Below, piece after piece: positions 17,935-27,228 of a DNA stretch of 53,000 nt. The position numbers and the translations under genes are program-made. The notes beneath the pieces are model-generated. The model ran no database searches, was not told where the DNA came from, and saw nothing but the letters and a program-made list of their open reading frames with translations. The stretch comes from Prevotella sp. (GTDB lineage Bacteria > Bacteroidota > Bacteroidia > Bacteroidales > Bacteroidaceae), in NCBI GenBank assembly GCA_017548385.1, contig JAFZAE010000018.1, positions 1 through 53,000 of the forward strand, given 5' to 3'. The stretch's first letter is position 1. Each line of letters starts with the position of its first letter.

Positions 17935-17992
17935 TTCGCATATCTGATTTTTGTCAACTTTACATACCTTTAATATATAAATGTACATAAAA

Positions 17993-19567
17993 ATGAAAAC
18001 AAGATTCTTCATCATAGCCGGTGCGCTGGCAGTAGCTATGCCTACACTGGCACAGGAAACATACGAAAACGCAAAAATTATCCAGGAAGACCTGAATGGA
18101 ACCGCACGATATGTGGGTATGGGTGGAGCAATGGATGCTTTGGGAGCCGACATCTCTACGATTAGTTCCAATCCCGCTGGAATCGGTCTCTTTAGAAATT
18201 CACGTGCTGATGTGTCGTTCGGCATGGTGTCTCAGCAAGATGCAGAAGACTACTCACATGGTAACACCACCAATATGAGTTTCGACCAGGCTGGATTCGT
18301 CTATACACAACGTACAAAGCAGAATTCTTTTCTCAACTTTGCGTTCAACTATAAAAAAAGCCGTAATTTCGACTACATCCTCTCGGCTGACGACCAATTG
18401 CAGAATGCCTCACAGAATAAACTTTCATGGGTAAAGTTATACAACGGTCTGCTCTATCCAGATTACTCTCCTCGTGATGAAGGTTATTCCCCCGATCTGG
18501 ACAATTCCTATATCACTTGCAACCAGCTCGATGATATCTACACCCGCAACCTGTTCTATGCAGCCGGGGATGGCAATGCCTATTTCTATGAGGCCACTGG
18601 CTATGACTTCGACCGCGCTCATAAGGGATATGTTGGTGAGTATGATTTCAACCTCAGCGGAAATATCAACGACCAAGTGTATCTGGGAATGACTGTAGGA
18701 CTTCACGATGTACACTACAAACACATTTCAGACTACACAGAATATATGGTACCCAATCCAGAGAATATCCAGGTTCTTAACGTCTATGATGAGCGTAAAA
18801 TCACTGGACATGGTATGGACTTGAAATTCGGCGTGATTTTCCGTCCCGTGCAATACTCCAACTTCAGAGTTGGCCTGTCGGTGGCTACGCCAACATGGTA
18901 TGACCTTACCTCACGAAACTATACAGAGGTGACCGATGGCAACGAAACGGCTTGGGCAAAAGATAAGTATGATTTCCAAGTTTATACCCCCTGGAAATTT
19001 GGATTGAGTTTAGGACATGTGATTGGAAACTGTGTGGCTGTGGGTGCCGGATATGAATATGCTGACTATACAGCTACCAAGACCCGTATTATAACAGGCT
19101 CATACTATGACTATTGGACCGACTCATACCATGATGATAGTAAGAACGACCAAGTGATGAATTCTCATACTGAAGCAACACTCAAGGCTGTGAGTACATT
19201 CAAAGTCGGTGTTGAATGGAAAGCTACTCCCGAACTTGCCCTGCGTGCCGGTTACAATTATATCTCACCGATGTACGACAAGGATGGTTTCAAGGATGGC
19301 ACACTCGAATCAAATGGTTCTTTCATTGCTTCATCAACCGACTACACCAACTGGGATGCCACCAACCGCTTCACTCTGGGCATGGGTTATGCTGTAGGTA
19401 AATTCAATTTTGACCTGGCATGGCAATATACTAGTACACAAGGTGATTTCACCCCCTTCATGAGCTATAGGGATAGAGATTACTCCGATTTTGATAATAT
19501 TGTCGGTTCACAGAAAGTCGATAACAAGAGACATCAATTGTTACTCACTATGGGATATAAATTCTAA
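17993..19567 (+). CDS. OmpP1/FadL/TodX family outer membrane transport protein
   Basis: Outer-membrane beta-barrel of the type that lets hydrophobic compounds cross; relatives are sometimes named hemin receptor. A signal peptide (MKTRFFIIAGALAVAMPTLA) precedes the FadL hatch-like start (ENAKIIQEDLNGTARYVGMG, then GGAMDALGADISTISSNPAG with G shared). The rest alternates short polar and aromatic strands and ends in an aromatic residue (MGYKF), as outer membrane barrels do. An upstream ATG at 17981 would add four residues; the later one gives a standard signal peptide. Substrate unknown. Confidence 0.9.
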   Translation: MKTRFFIIAGALAVAMPTLAQETYENAKIIQEDLNGTARYVGMGGAMDALGADISTISSNPAGIGLFRNSRADVSFGMVSQQDAEDYSHGNTTNMSFDQAGFVYTQRTKQNSFLNFAFNYKKSRNFDYILSADDQLQNASQNKLSWVKLYNGLLYPDYSPRDEGYSPDLDNSYITCNQLDDIYTRNLFYAAGDGNAYFYEATGYDFDRAHKGYVGEYDFNLSGNINDQVYLGMTVGLHDVHYKHISDYTEYMVPNPENIQVLNVYDERKITGHGMDLKFGVIFRPVQYSNFRVGLSVATPTWYDLTSRNYTEVTDGNETAWAKDKYDFQVYTPWKFGLSLGHVIGNCVAVGAGYEYADYTATKTRIITGSYYDYWTDSYHDDSKNDQVMNSHTEATLKAVSTFKVGVEWKATPELALRAGYNYISPMYDKDGFKDGTLESNGSFIASSTDYTNWDATNRFTLGMGYAVGKFNFDLAWQYTSTQGDFTPFMSYRDRDYSDFDNIVGSQKVDNKRHQLLLTMGYKF

Positions 19568-19580
19568 TAGTAAGTTAGAT

Positions 19581-19620
19581 AAAAAATCAGAGGAGCCAAT
19601 TCGGCTCCTCTGATTTTTTG
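19581..19620. terminator. Bidirectional terminator
   Basis: AAAAAATCAGAGGAGCC pairs fully with GGCTCCTCTGATTTTTT around a short AATTC-type loop. A-run and T-run make it work in both directions between two convergent genes. Confidence 0.92.
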
Positions 19621-19667
19621 TAGGGATTCATCTTTTTTGAACACCTACTTATTCTACTGTAAAAACA

Positions 19668-20468
19668 TTATCCTTCGTAATCATCAGAGATTTCCTCGGC
19701 CTCAAGGTTTAGGTCCTCAGGTTCTGTCTCGAAGGTTGTACGATAGCTCTCCTCAGTGAGTTTGTCTTCATCGAAAGTGTCATCGTCCTCGTCAATATCC
19801 TGGAAGTTGTCTTCCTCTTCCACCAAATCTTCATCACTATCTGACAGTTCTTTCTCATCCGACTCAAACCTCAGACGGGGCTTCTCCAGCTCAGGTTTCG
19901 CTTTGGCGAAAATGGCCTCCACCCATAAACCTTTGGGTATTTCGAGCACCTCAAAACCATCGGCAAGTTTCTTCTCATACATGCCACCGGGTTTGCGTAG
20001 ACGGTCTTTCGGCAGTGTGGTGGTGCTGATGTCAAATCCAGACTCGATGATGTCTTGGATGCTTTGTGACAAACTGTCCCATCCACCGCCAAAATTGCGG
20101 TCGATCACCTCCAGGAGTTTGGATGTAGATATATGGCGGATGTTCTCGTAGGTAAGGTCGGTCACACGAAGGATTGGGCGTTTCTTCACTGCCCATTTGG
20201 TTTTTGCGTTTTCATCGGCACCGCGCAGACTTGCAACCTTGAAGCCTCGTTCTTCATACTTTTTGATAATTTCAGGTTTATCCGCTGAAAGTTCCTCGAT
20301 ATCGAAGGCACTCTTGATGATGTCATTATAATGACGCAGATTTTCCTTCAGCTCAGAATCTTTCTCTGCAGCTTCCCACATTCTAAATATGTCGTTCTCT
20401 TGACAATCCCAGATGTTGCTTTTGTTGAGTGTCTTTAGCGTCAGTGCTTTTTTGTCTTTGAGTCTCAT
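19668..20468 (-). CDS. Hypothetical protein with acidic C-terminal tail (266 aa)
   Basis: I do not recognise a named domain. Residues 1-200 look globular and charged, with an internal motif LRVTDLTYENIRHISTSKLL and a Gly-rich turn NFGGGWDSL. The last 60 residues are almost entirely Asp/Glu/Ser (SDSDEDLVEEEDNFQDIDED). No signal peptide or membrane helix, so it is probably cytosolic. An acidic tail of this kind often binds basic proteins or blocks nucleic-acid contacts, which is only a guess here. It follows the nitrilase gene by 30 nt and likely shares its promoter. Confidence 0.78.
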   Translation of the reverse strand: MRLKDKKALTLKTLNKSNIWDCQENDIFRMWEAAEKDSELKENLRHYNDIIKSAFDIEELSADKPEIIKKYEERGFKVASLRGADENAKTKWAVKKRPILRVTDLTYENIRHISTSKLLEVIDRNFGGGWDSLSQSIQDIIESGFDISTTTLPKDRLRKPGGMYEKKLADGFEVLEIPKGLWVEAIFAKAKPELEKPRLRFESDEKELSDSDEDLVEEEDNFQDIDEDDDTFDEDKLTEESYRTTFETEPEDLNLEAEEISDDYEG

Positions 20469-20498
20469 GTTTTTTATTGTAAGTTATTAACGGTAATC

Positions 20499-21245
20499 TT
20501 ATATCTTATCACGGTCGTACAGTACCTTGAACTTTTCACGGAAGAGGTGTAAACTCTCCAGGGAAATATCTGCTGTGACAATAGTTTCCCGATTGTCTTC
20601 ACATTGTGCGACCAACTGTCCTTTAGCATCTATCACCATGCTGCCGCCGTTGTATTCACAATTGGGGTCTGAGCCCACACGATTGGAGGCTATCACGAAG
20701 CATTGGTTCTCAATGGCTCGTGCCCGAAGGAGCACATCCCATACTTGGCGACGTGTGGAGGGCCAACTTGCAGTCACGATAATGCCATCGTAGTCATCAC
20801 GGTATCTACACCACATAGGGAATCGAATGTCGTAGCATGTCACCAAGAGCCATCTCATCCCCAGGTAATTCACCACCGTGCGGCTGTTGCCTGCTACGTA
20901 GCGTTCGTTTTCACCACCATATCCGAAGAGGTGATGTTTGTCGTAGTGCATCCAACTGCCATCGGGATAGACAAAGTATGTGCGGTTACGGTAACCGTCG
21001 GCCTCTATCGACACGCTGCCGCAGATAGCACAATGCTTGTTGATAGCCTGCTGGCGCATCCATGATAGCGCCACATCGTCGTGGTCAGCAATACCCTCTG
21101 GTAAGGTGGCAAACCCCGTGCTCCACATCTCGGGCAATACGTATAGGTCGCTGTCGGGTGACAGGTTCATCAGCCGTTGGGCTTTCCGTATATTTGTATC
21201 AGGACAACCCCATACGATGTCCATTTGTAACACGGTGATACGCAT
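20499..21245 (-). CDS. Nitrilase/omega-amidase family hydrolase
   Basis: Carbon-nitrogen hydrolase superfamily. The Glu-Lys-Cys triad is visible: E in YVLPEMWSTGF (about 39), K in HYDKHHLFGYGGE (about 104) and C in VTCYDIRFPMWCR (about 138). The sequence context and length (248 aa) fit the YafV/Nit2 omega-amidase group, which cleaves alpha-ketoglutaramate or ketosuccinamate and clears side products of transamination. Substrate assignment is by family resemblance. Own promoter upstream; the acidic 266-aa gene follows. Confidence 0.9.
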   Translation of the reverse strand: MRITVLQMDIVWGCPDTNIRKAQRLMNLSPDSDLYVLPEMWSTGFATLPEGIADHDDVALSWMRQQAINKHCAICGSVSIEADGYRNRTYFVYPDGSWMHYDKHHLFGYGGENERYVAGNSRTVVNYLGMRWLLVTCYDIRFPMWCRYRDDYDGIIVTASWPSTRRQVWDVLLRARAIENQCFVIASNRVGSDPNCEYNGGSMVIDAKGQLVAQCEDNRETIVTADISLESLHLFREKFKVLYDRDKI

Positions 21246-21274
21246 ACGTTCACTTCTATTGGGTGATTACGCTG

Positions 21275-21282
21275 CAAAAATA
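21275..21282 (-). promoter_or_regulatory. -7 promoter element of the nitrilase gene
   Basis: TATTTTTG followed by CAG on the minus strand, 30 nt before the start codon. Confidence 0.6.
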
Positions 21283-21356
21283 AATACTTTATCTCTTATT
21301 TGCAAGAAAAGAGGTGAAATATTCTTGCTGAATGATAGAATCTCAAAAAAAAACTT

Positions 21357-21364
21357 TAATTTTG
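21357..21364 (+). promoter_or_regulatory. -7 promoter element of rarA, almost touching the start codon
   Basis: TAATTTTG followed by CA, ending only 7 nt before the ATG. If transcription starts at the usual distance the message would be leaderless or have a leader of a very few bases. Confidence 0.6.
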
Positions 21365-21371
21365 CAATTCT

Positions 21372-22643
21372 ATGAGTGAACCGTTAGCTGAACGAATGCG
21401 ACCACATCAACTGGATGACTACATCGGACAAGAGCATCTGGTAGGGGAGGGGGCTGTGCTGCGTAAAATGATAGACGCAGGCAGGATTTCCTCTTTTATA
21501 TTATGGGGACCGCCGGGTGTGGGCAAGACGACTTTGGCACATATTATCGCCCAAAAACTCCAAACGCCTTTTTTTACCCTGAGTGCAGTGACAAGTGGCG
21601 TCAAAGAGGTGCGCGATGTGATTGAGAAGGCAAGAAACAGCCGATTCTTTAATTCTGTCTCACCCATCCTCTTCATCGACGAAATCCACCGTTTTAGCAA
21701 AAACCAACAGGATTCACTTCTAGGAGCCGTGGAAAAGGGTGTCGTGACGCTTATTGGAGCGACAACGGAGAATCCCTCGTTTGAAGTTATACGCCCCCTA
21801 TTGTCGAGGTGTCAGTTATATGTGCTGAAACCATTAGAGAAAGATGATTTGCTCCGCTTGCTTCAACGTGCTATTACTGAAGACGTGGAACTGAAAAAGC
21901 GGAAGATAACGCTTAGTGAGACAGGGGCAATACTGAGATATAGTGGTGGTGACGCAAGAAAGTTGCTCAATATTCTCGAACTGGTAGTGGAGGCTGCTAA
22001 TTCTGAAGAGGTGGTCGTGGACGACCAGGTTGTGGTGAATTGTCTCCAACAGAATCCCTTGGCATACGACAAGGATGGTGAGATGCATTATGATATTATC
22101 TCAGCATTCATCAAAAGTATTCGTGGGAGTGATCCTGATGCAGCTCTCTATTGGATGGCGCGAATGATAGAGGGTGGGGAAGACCCGCAGTTTATCGCCC
22201 GTCGTCTGGTCATTAGTGCTGCCGAGGATATCGGACTGGCCAATCCCAATGCCTTGTTGCTGGCTAATGCGGCATTCGATGCTGTGATGAAGATTGGGTG
22301 GCCCGAGGGCAGAATTCCATTAGCAGAATGTGCCGTCTATCTCGCCACAAGTCCCAAGAGCAACTCTGCCTATATGGGTATAGGCACGGCTCTGGAAATG
22401 GTGAAAAAAACCGGCAACCTGCCAGTTCCTCTTCATTTACGTAATGCACCCACCAAACTCATGGCACAGTTGGGATATAGCGATGGATATAAGTATGCCC
22501 ATGACTATCCCGGTAATTTTGTTGTCCAACAGTTCTTACCAGATGAATTGAAAGATTCCCGGATTTGGCACGCCCAACATTCACCGTCGGAGGAGAAACT
22601 CTACCAAAATATGCTTCGCTGCTGGGGCGAAAGATTTAAATGA
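21372..22643 (+). CDS. rarA: Replication-associated recombination protein A (AAA+ ATPase)
   Basis: RarA/MgsA/WRNIP1 family ATPase acting at stalled replication forks and in recombination control. It starts with PLAERMRPHQLDDYIGQEHL, typical of the family. Walker A is GPPGVGKTT (about 45-53), Walker B is LFIDEIHRF (about 98-106), sensor 1 is GATTENPSFE, and the arginine-finger region is LLSRC. The carboxyl part has the tetramerisation domain (SAFIKSIRGSDPDAALYWMA; IARRLVISAAEDIGLANP). Length 423 aa is normal. Confidence 0.96.
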   Translation: MSEPLAERMRPHQLDDYIGQEHLVGEGAVLRKMIDAGRISSFILWGPPGVGKTTLAHIIAQKLQTPFFTLSAVTSGVKEVRDVIEKARNSRFFNSVSPILFIDEIHRFSKNQQDSLLGAVEKGVVTLIGATTENPSFEVIRPLLSRCQLYVLKPLEKDDLLRLLQRAITEDVELKKRKITLSETGAILRYSGGDARKLLNILELVVEAANSEEVVVDDQVVVNCLQQNPLAYDKDGEMHYDIISAFIKSIRGSDPDAALYWMARMIEGGEDPQFIARRLVISAAEDIGLANPNALLLANAAFDAVMKIGWPEGRIPLAECAVYLATSPKSNSAYMGIGTALEMVKKTGNLPVPLHLRNAPTKLMAQLGYSDGYKYAHDYPGNFVVQQFLPDELKDSRIWHAQHSPSEEKLYQNMLRCWGERFK

Positions 22644-22811
22644 TTGGCTTTAGTTCTTAGTTTTTATATTTTCAAAATATTAGTTCGAAAATTGAATTAT
22701 TCATGGTGAATAACTATATTGTTGCGTGAATAAAAACTAATAAATCTGAATTATGAACGAAATGATCTCCTAAATAATCTCTCCAAGTGAATAATTAAAA
22801 AGACATATTGA

Positions 22812-23768
22812 ATGAAAATAGTAGTTTTAGATGGATATGGAGCCAATCCTGGCGATCTTTCATGGGACAGGCTCTATGAGTTGGGTGAAGTGACTATTTA
22901 TGAACGCACTGCGCCTGACGAAGTTATCAATCGGGCTGTGGATGCCGAGGCCGTATTCACCAACAAGGTGATTATCGATAAAAAAGTGATGGAACAACTG
23001 CCACGACTGAGATATATAGGCGTACTTGCCACAGGATACAATGTTGTTGATATGGACGAAGCGCAACGACGTGGCATTACTGTTACAAATATTCCAGCAT
23101 ATAGCACCTTCAGTGTGGCCCAGATGACTTTCGCACATATCCTTAATATCACCAACCATATTGGTCGGTATGCACAGCAAAATAAGGATGGCAGATGGTG
23201 TAACAGTCTTGACTTCTGCTACTGGGACAGCCCCATGCACGAGTTAGCAGGGAAGACGATGGGTATTGTAGGACTTGGAAACATCGGCATGCATGTGGCT
23301 AAGATTGCGATGAATTTTGGCATGGATGTTTTTGCATTGACTAGCAAAAACTCCTCCGACCTGCCTGAGGGAATCTGTAAAACTACCCTAGAGGGACTGT
23401 TGGCAGTTTCCGATATCTTATCACTGCATTGTCCACTTACTGATGACACCTTTGAGATAATCAACAAGCAGACCTTGGCGAAGATGAAACAAGGATCAAT
23501 TCTTATCAATACCGGTCGCGGACCATTGGTCAATGAACAGGATGTGGCTGATGCCCTGTATAGTGGACATCTTGCGGGATATGGTGCCGATGTGCTCACG
23601 AAAGAACCACCGGCTGAAGACTGCCCTTTGCTCAAGGCTCCCAATGCTTTTATCACTCCGCATATTGCATGGGCTACTGTTGAGGCTCGTGAGCGACTGA
23701 TGAAAACGGCTTTTGAAAATTTGGCCGATTTCATTAACGGCAACCCTCAGAACGTTGTCAGCAAATAA
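22812..23768 (+). CDS. D-2-hydroxyacid dehydrogenase (glycerate dehydrogenase-like)
   Basis: NAD-dependent oxidoreductase of the D-isomer-specific 2-hydroxyacid family. The Rossmann motif VGLGNIGMHVAKIA is near residues 150-163, then the signature LSLHCPLTDDT, INTGRGPLVNE (catalytic Arg) and ITPHIAWAT (catalytic His), with the Glu in GADVLTKEPP. At 318 aa it resembles hydroxypyruvate/glycerate dehydrogenases (HprA-type) more than D-lactate dehydrogenase, but substrate cannot be proven from sequence. A strong terminator follows. Confidence 0.92.
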   Translation: MKIVVLDGYGANPGDLSWDRLYELGEVTIYERTAPDEVINRAVDAEAVFTNKVIIDKKVMEQLPRLRYIGVLATGYNVVDMDEAQRRGITVTNIPAYSTFSVAQMTFAHILNITNHIGRYAQQNKDGRWCNSLDFCYWDSPMHELAGKTMGIVGLGNIGMHVAKIAMNFGMDVFALTSKNSSDLPEGICKTTLEGLLAVSDILSLHCPLTDDTFEIINKQTLAKMKQGSILINTGRGPLVNEQDVADALYSGHLAGYGADVLTKEPPAEDCPLLKAPNAFITPHIAWATVEARERLMKTAFENLADFINGNPQNVVSK

Positions 23769-23801
23769 AGTTGGGAACACAGATACCTTCATCTGTCAAA
23801 G

Positions 23802-23848
23802 AAAGACACAGAGCATCAGCATTTCTATCTGATTCTCTGTGTCTTTTT
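23802..23848. terminator. Terminator between convergent genes
   Basis: AAAGACACAGAG (23802-23813) pairs with CTCTGTGTCTTT (23835-23846), followed by TT. The A-run on the other side suggests it can also stop the TonB receptor transcript. Confidence 0.82.
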
Positions 23849-23866
23849 GTCTCAGGGGTGATTAAT

Positions 23867-25960
23867 TTACAATACAATCGGAAGAATCACTTTAAACACC
23901 ACATTTCTCCCCATGTTATAGACTCCCTGACGATTGGTCACGGGGTTTATATCGCAGTATTTCAGTCGGCTCAGGTGATTTTGATAGGCACGGTTCAACA
24001 GGTTGTCAGCCGTGACATACACTTCAGCAATTTTCTTTTTCTTGACCATGATGTCGGTGCCCGCAGATAGACTCAGCAGAGTATAACTAGGTGTGCGTGT
24101 TTCGGTGTCATCCAACTTGTAATAGTGGTTTTGTGCCAGATTGCACTCCAGTCCCAGTGCTAAATAGGCATTGTTCAGGGCGTTGTGACCGTGGTGAGTC
24201 AACTCATATTTCAGTTCCGATGTCCATCGAGGAGCTGGGGTCATTGGCAAGTATTTAGCCTCTTCTGTGGTATGCAATTGCTGAGCATTGACATATGAGA
24301 AGGTGTTCTCGAAATGGATGCAGTGGATGGGATGGAAGTCAAAACCCGCCTCAAAACCCAACAAGCGTGCATCGCCTTGAGTATATTGGTAGGTAAGCAG
24401 TCCTTCTTCCACTACGTGGGGAATACGCTGGGCAAAGACATAGTTCTCGATGCGATTAGCAAAGAATGCAGCCTGAGCAGAGATGTATCTGTTGGAGAAA
24501 TCTATCCCAAGGTCGGCCTGCCAGCTATATTCCGGTTTCAGGTCGGCATTGCCAATCTCATAGCGCACAGTCCCCTCATGTACACCATCGCTACCGAGTT
24601 CACTCATGTTGGGGGCGCGGAATCCCCTGGCCACATTCAGTCGTATGTTGGTGTGTTGGCAGACATTCCATACGGCACCAATGCTACCGGTGACACCACT
24701 GAAATTCCGTTTGTTGAAGTCGATGTGGCGATGGTCATAGCGCATACCGCCGTTCAGTGTCATGGCCTCAAACGACTTACTCACTGTGGCATAGCCACCG
24801 ATGTCGAAGAGCCGATATGCAGGTATCAGCATCTCCTCGCCAAGATTGAGTGACTGTTGCCACATACCATTGATGCCGCTTGCCATCTTCCATCCGTCAA
24901 ACTCCTCTGTGAGATAGCGTACATCGTAGGTGATGGTGTGCAATTTGAAAAATAATTCGTATTCGTCTGCGTTATCCTCAAATTCTTGTCGGCGGTTCTG
25001 TTGGTAGCCGATGATGGTTTTTAGAAAACCCTTTGATAGGTTGAATGAGTTATCCCAGACAGCCTTGTAGTGTTTGATTTGCTGGAATGGCAAAGCTTTT
25101 CCATAAGTTTTTGTGTTATTGGAGGCACATTCCAATTCTCCTGTTTCGCCGTCGCGCTCGCCCTCCACAATACTGGGTGTCTGATGGAAGACAGTCCATG
25201 TTAGCCGCGAGTGCCCCCATCGTTTATAGAGTCCGAGCATCAACCTGCCTGCCCGTTCCGAAAATTGCGAACCAGGCACGTAGCCGTCGTATTTGTTTTT
25301 ATAGGCATGGGCATATTTGTCTGTGAAACGGGTATCCCACACAAAACCGTTTTTGTTGCATGTTATATTTAATGAATAATCGAAGAGACCATTGTTGGTT
25401 TGATATTCTGTGCTGACGTTGGCCTTCATTTCATCTTCCTGAGGGATGGGAGCGCTGTGCAGGATAAGAACCCCAGCCATGGCATCGCTGCCATACATCA
25501 AACTGGCAGGACCTTTCAGAATTTCCACGGAATTGACATCCTGTGGATCTATCTCAATGCCATGTTCGTCGCCCCATTGTTGTCCCTCTTGGCGCACGCC
25601 CTCGTTCATCACGATGATGCGATTGTAACCGAGGCCTCGGATGATCGGTTTCGAGATACCGCTGCCAGTAGTGATTTGTGCCACGCCGGGTTGTTTTGCG
25701 ATGGCATCGATGATATTAGTAGAAGTGGTCTGCCGCAGTTCTTTCCCAGAAACGATGGAGATAGGGGCCGTGGAGTTTTTCAGTTTCGTGTCACCTGTCA
25801 CACCTGTTACAACCGTTTCGTTGAGTTTCAAGTGCTGATAAAACACATCTGTGGAGTCCGACGGATGTTCATGATTATAATGATGATGTGTATGATGTTC
25901 TTGTGCTGTCGCCGCCATGCATACGCACAACAACGACAGAATGATATATGTTTTATTCAT
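23867..25960 (-). CDS. TonB-dependent receptor with His-rich N-terminus
   Basis: Outer-membrane active transporter. A signal peptide (MNKTYIILSLLCVCMAATAQ) is followed directly by a histidine cluster, EHHTHHHYNHEH, before the plug domain (NIIDAIAKQPGVAQITTGSG; RGLGYNRIIVMNEGVR; VEILKGPASLMYGSDAMAG). A 22-strand type barrel follows, ending in KVILPIVL. The His cluster and the neighbouring small His/Cys-rich membrane protein suggest zinc or copper uptake or sensing, as in ZnuD-like receptors; this is inference. No SusD-like partner is adjacent, so it is not a glycan SusC pair. Length (697 aa) fits metal/siderophore receptors. Confidence 0.9.
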   Translation of the reverse strand: MNKTYIILSLLCVCMAATAQEHHTHHHYNHEHPSDSTDVFYQHLKLNETVVTGVTGDTKLKNSTAPISIVSGKELRQTTSTNIIDAIAKQPGVAQITTGSGISKPIIRGLGYNRIIVMNEGVRQEGQQWGDEHGIEIDPQDVNSVEILKGPASLMYGSDAMAGVLILHSAPIPQEDEMKANVSTEYQTNNGLFDYSLNITCNKNGFVWDTRFTDKYAHAYKNKYDGYVPGSQFSERAGRLMLGLYKRWGHSRLTWTVFHQTPSIVEGERDGETGELECASNNTKTYGKALPFQQIKHYKAVWDNSFNLSKGFLKTIIGYQQNRRQEFEDNADEYELFFKLHTITYDVRYLTEEFDGWKMASGINGMWQQSLNLGEEMLIPAYRLFDIGGYATVSKSFEAMTLNGGMRYDHRHIDFNKRNFSGVTGSIGAVWNVCQHTNIRLNVARGFRAPNMSELGSDGVHEGTVRYEIGNADLKPEYSWQADLGIDFSNRYISAQAAFFANRIENYVFAQRIPHVVEEGLLTYQYTQGDARLLGFEAGFDFHPIHCIHFENTFSYVNAQQLHTTEEAKYLPMTPAPRWTSELKYELTHHGHNALNNAYLALGLECNLAQNHYYKLDDTETRTPSYTLLSLSAGTDIMVKKKKIAEVYVTADNLLNRAYQNHLSRLKYCDINPVTNRQGVYNMGRNVVFKVILPIVL

Positions 25961-26055
25961 TCTGTTTTTTAGGGTTTGTTATTCAACTATCATTATTACC
26001 ATAGAGGGACACACCTGCGTATGTCTTATTGGCAATAATATTCAATTATCGATCT

Positions 26056-26412
26056 TCAATATCCAATAATGAACAAGTTGAATGGTGGTGCGCGGGTGGA
26101 TTTCACACCAACAGCCTCGATGTTGAAAAAAAGAAAATCTCGAAGGTTGGTGCTAAATATGAAACGAATGGGAATAAGAACCAACAATGCGCCAACCAAC
26201 ATCGAAAGTGTCAGAAACTGACAAAGTAGGCATTGGTGTAATTGTGCTGTTGGTTGTGTCAGGTGTCCGCTACAGTGGTGATGAGCACATTCAGATTGTG
26301 CTATAGCGACAGTTTCAGACTCATGAACATGAAGAGACGACAAAAGCATCATTGACAGAAATACTGCCAACAAACTCCATGATGCTAAAAGTCTCTTCGT
26401 TTTCAAGTTCAT
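26056..26412 (-). CDS. Small His/Cys-rich membrane protein (DUF2946-like)
   Basis: 118 aa with an amino-terminal membrane helix (LASWSLLAVFLSMMLLSSL), a metal-ligand-rich loop (HVHE; CAHHHCSGH; HQCLLCQF) and a second helix (LSMLVGALLVLIPIRFIF). The pattern of paired His and CxxC next to a membrane helix resembles small proteins found beside metal TonB receptors. It lies 95 nt upstream of such a receptor on the same strand and has its own -7 box. A role in metal capture or sensing in the periplasm is inferred. Confidence 0.72.
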   Translation of the reverse strand: MNLKTKRLLASWSLLAVFLSMMLLSSLHVHESETVAIAQSECAHHHCSGHLTQPTAQLHQCLLCQFLTLSMLVGALLVLIPIRFIFSTNLRDFLFFNIEAVGVKSTRAPPFNLFIIGY

Positions 26413-26458
26413 GTTATACCTGAGAATGTAGATATCCCCGTATGTAAAAAATCGCCTG

Positions 26459-26466
26459 CAAAATTA
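26459..26466 (-). promoter_or_regulatory. -7 promoter element of the metal-receptor unit
   Basis: TAATTTTG followed by CAGG on the minus strand, 46 nt before the start of the small membrane protein. I could not see a clear metal-regulator box. Confidence 0.55.
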
Positions 26467-26514
26467 AAACATTCTTTACAAAACACCAAAATAAACCTTA
26501 AAAACCATTGTTTT

Positions 26515-27117
26515 TCATGTTTCTTGTACTCCATTTACCCGTTTGATGACCTTGCAAGGATTTCCCACTGCCACACAGTCGGCAGGAATGTCTCGGATGA
26601 CCACCGAGCCTGCGCCGATGACGCTGCGGTCGCCAATGGTGACCCCAGGACAGATAGTCACGTCGCCACCTATCCAACAACGTTCACCGATATGCACAGG
26701 ACGACACATCTCCCACTTGTCACGTTCATCTGCATTGATGGGGTGTTCCGCGGTGAAAATATGTACACCTGGGGCTATCAGTGTCTTGCGCCCAATGTAG
26801 ACACCACCGCCATCTAGGATGGTGCATCCAAAATTGATAAATACCCCTTCCTCTGCAAAAATCAGATTGCCGTAATCGCAATAGAAGGGTGGTTCCACAA
26901 ATACGTTCTCAGCCGAGTTAGGTAGCAGTTCTCGAGTGATGCTGGCCATGGTTGGCTCGTGATATTCTGTGATGTTCAGCCGCCGCAGGGTTTTCTTTAC
27001 CTCTCCACGCCATGCATACATTTCTGGCGTGTGGGCATTATATGGCTCTCCATTCATCATACGCCTCAATTCCTCTTGCAAAGCCGGATTCCTTTCCAAT
27101 TCTTCTCTTCGGGTCAT
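26515..27117 (-). CDS. Sugar O-acetyltransferase (maltose acetyltransferase family)
   Basis: Left-handed beta-helix acetyltransferase that moves an acetyl group from acetyl-CoA to a sugar hydroxyl. The Mac domain (PYNAHTPEMYAWRGEVKKTL) is at residues 25-45. Hexapeptide turns run from about 85 to 185 (VFINFGCTILDGGGVYIG; IGERCWIGGDVTICPGVTIG), with the catalytic-type His in FTAEHPIN. Length 200 aa matches Maa/NodL relatives. A stable stem-loop lies upstream. Sugar substrate unknown. Confidence 0.92.
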   Translation of the reverse strand: MTRREELERNPALQEELRRMMNGEPYNAHTPEMYAWRGEVKKTLRRLNITEYHEPTMASITRELLPNSAENVFVEPPFYCDYGNLIFAEEGVFINFGCTILDGGGVYIGRKTLIAPGVHIFTAEHPINADERDKWEMCRPVHIGERCWIGGDVTICPGVTIGDRSVIGAGSVVIRDIPADCVAVGNPCKVIKRVNGVQET

Positions 27118-27170
27118 AATATTTGTTATTTATGTCATCGCAATGATATAAGTCTATTCATCCATCCGTC

Positions 27171-27206
27171 GTAGAAATTGCCCTCGCCTATAGCGAGGGA
27201 TTCTAC
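27171..27206. other. Stable stem-loop without T-run
   Basis: GTAGAA...CCCTCGC pairs with GCGAGGG...TTCTAC around a CTATA loop, 13 bp with a small bulge. No T-run follows on either strand. It lies between the flavodoxin stop and the acetyltransferase start, so it could protect or separate parts of a shared message. Confidence 0.65.
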
Positions 27207-27228
27207 GAATGGTTGATTCTCACTTCCT

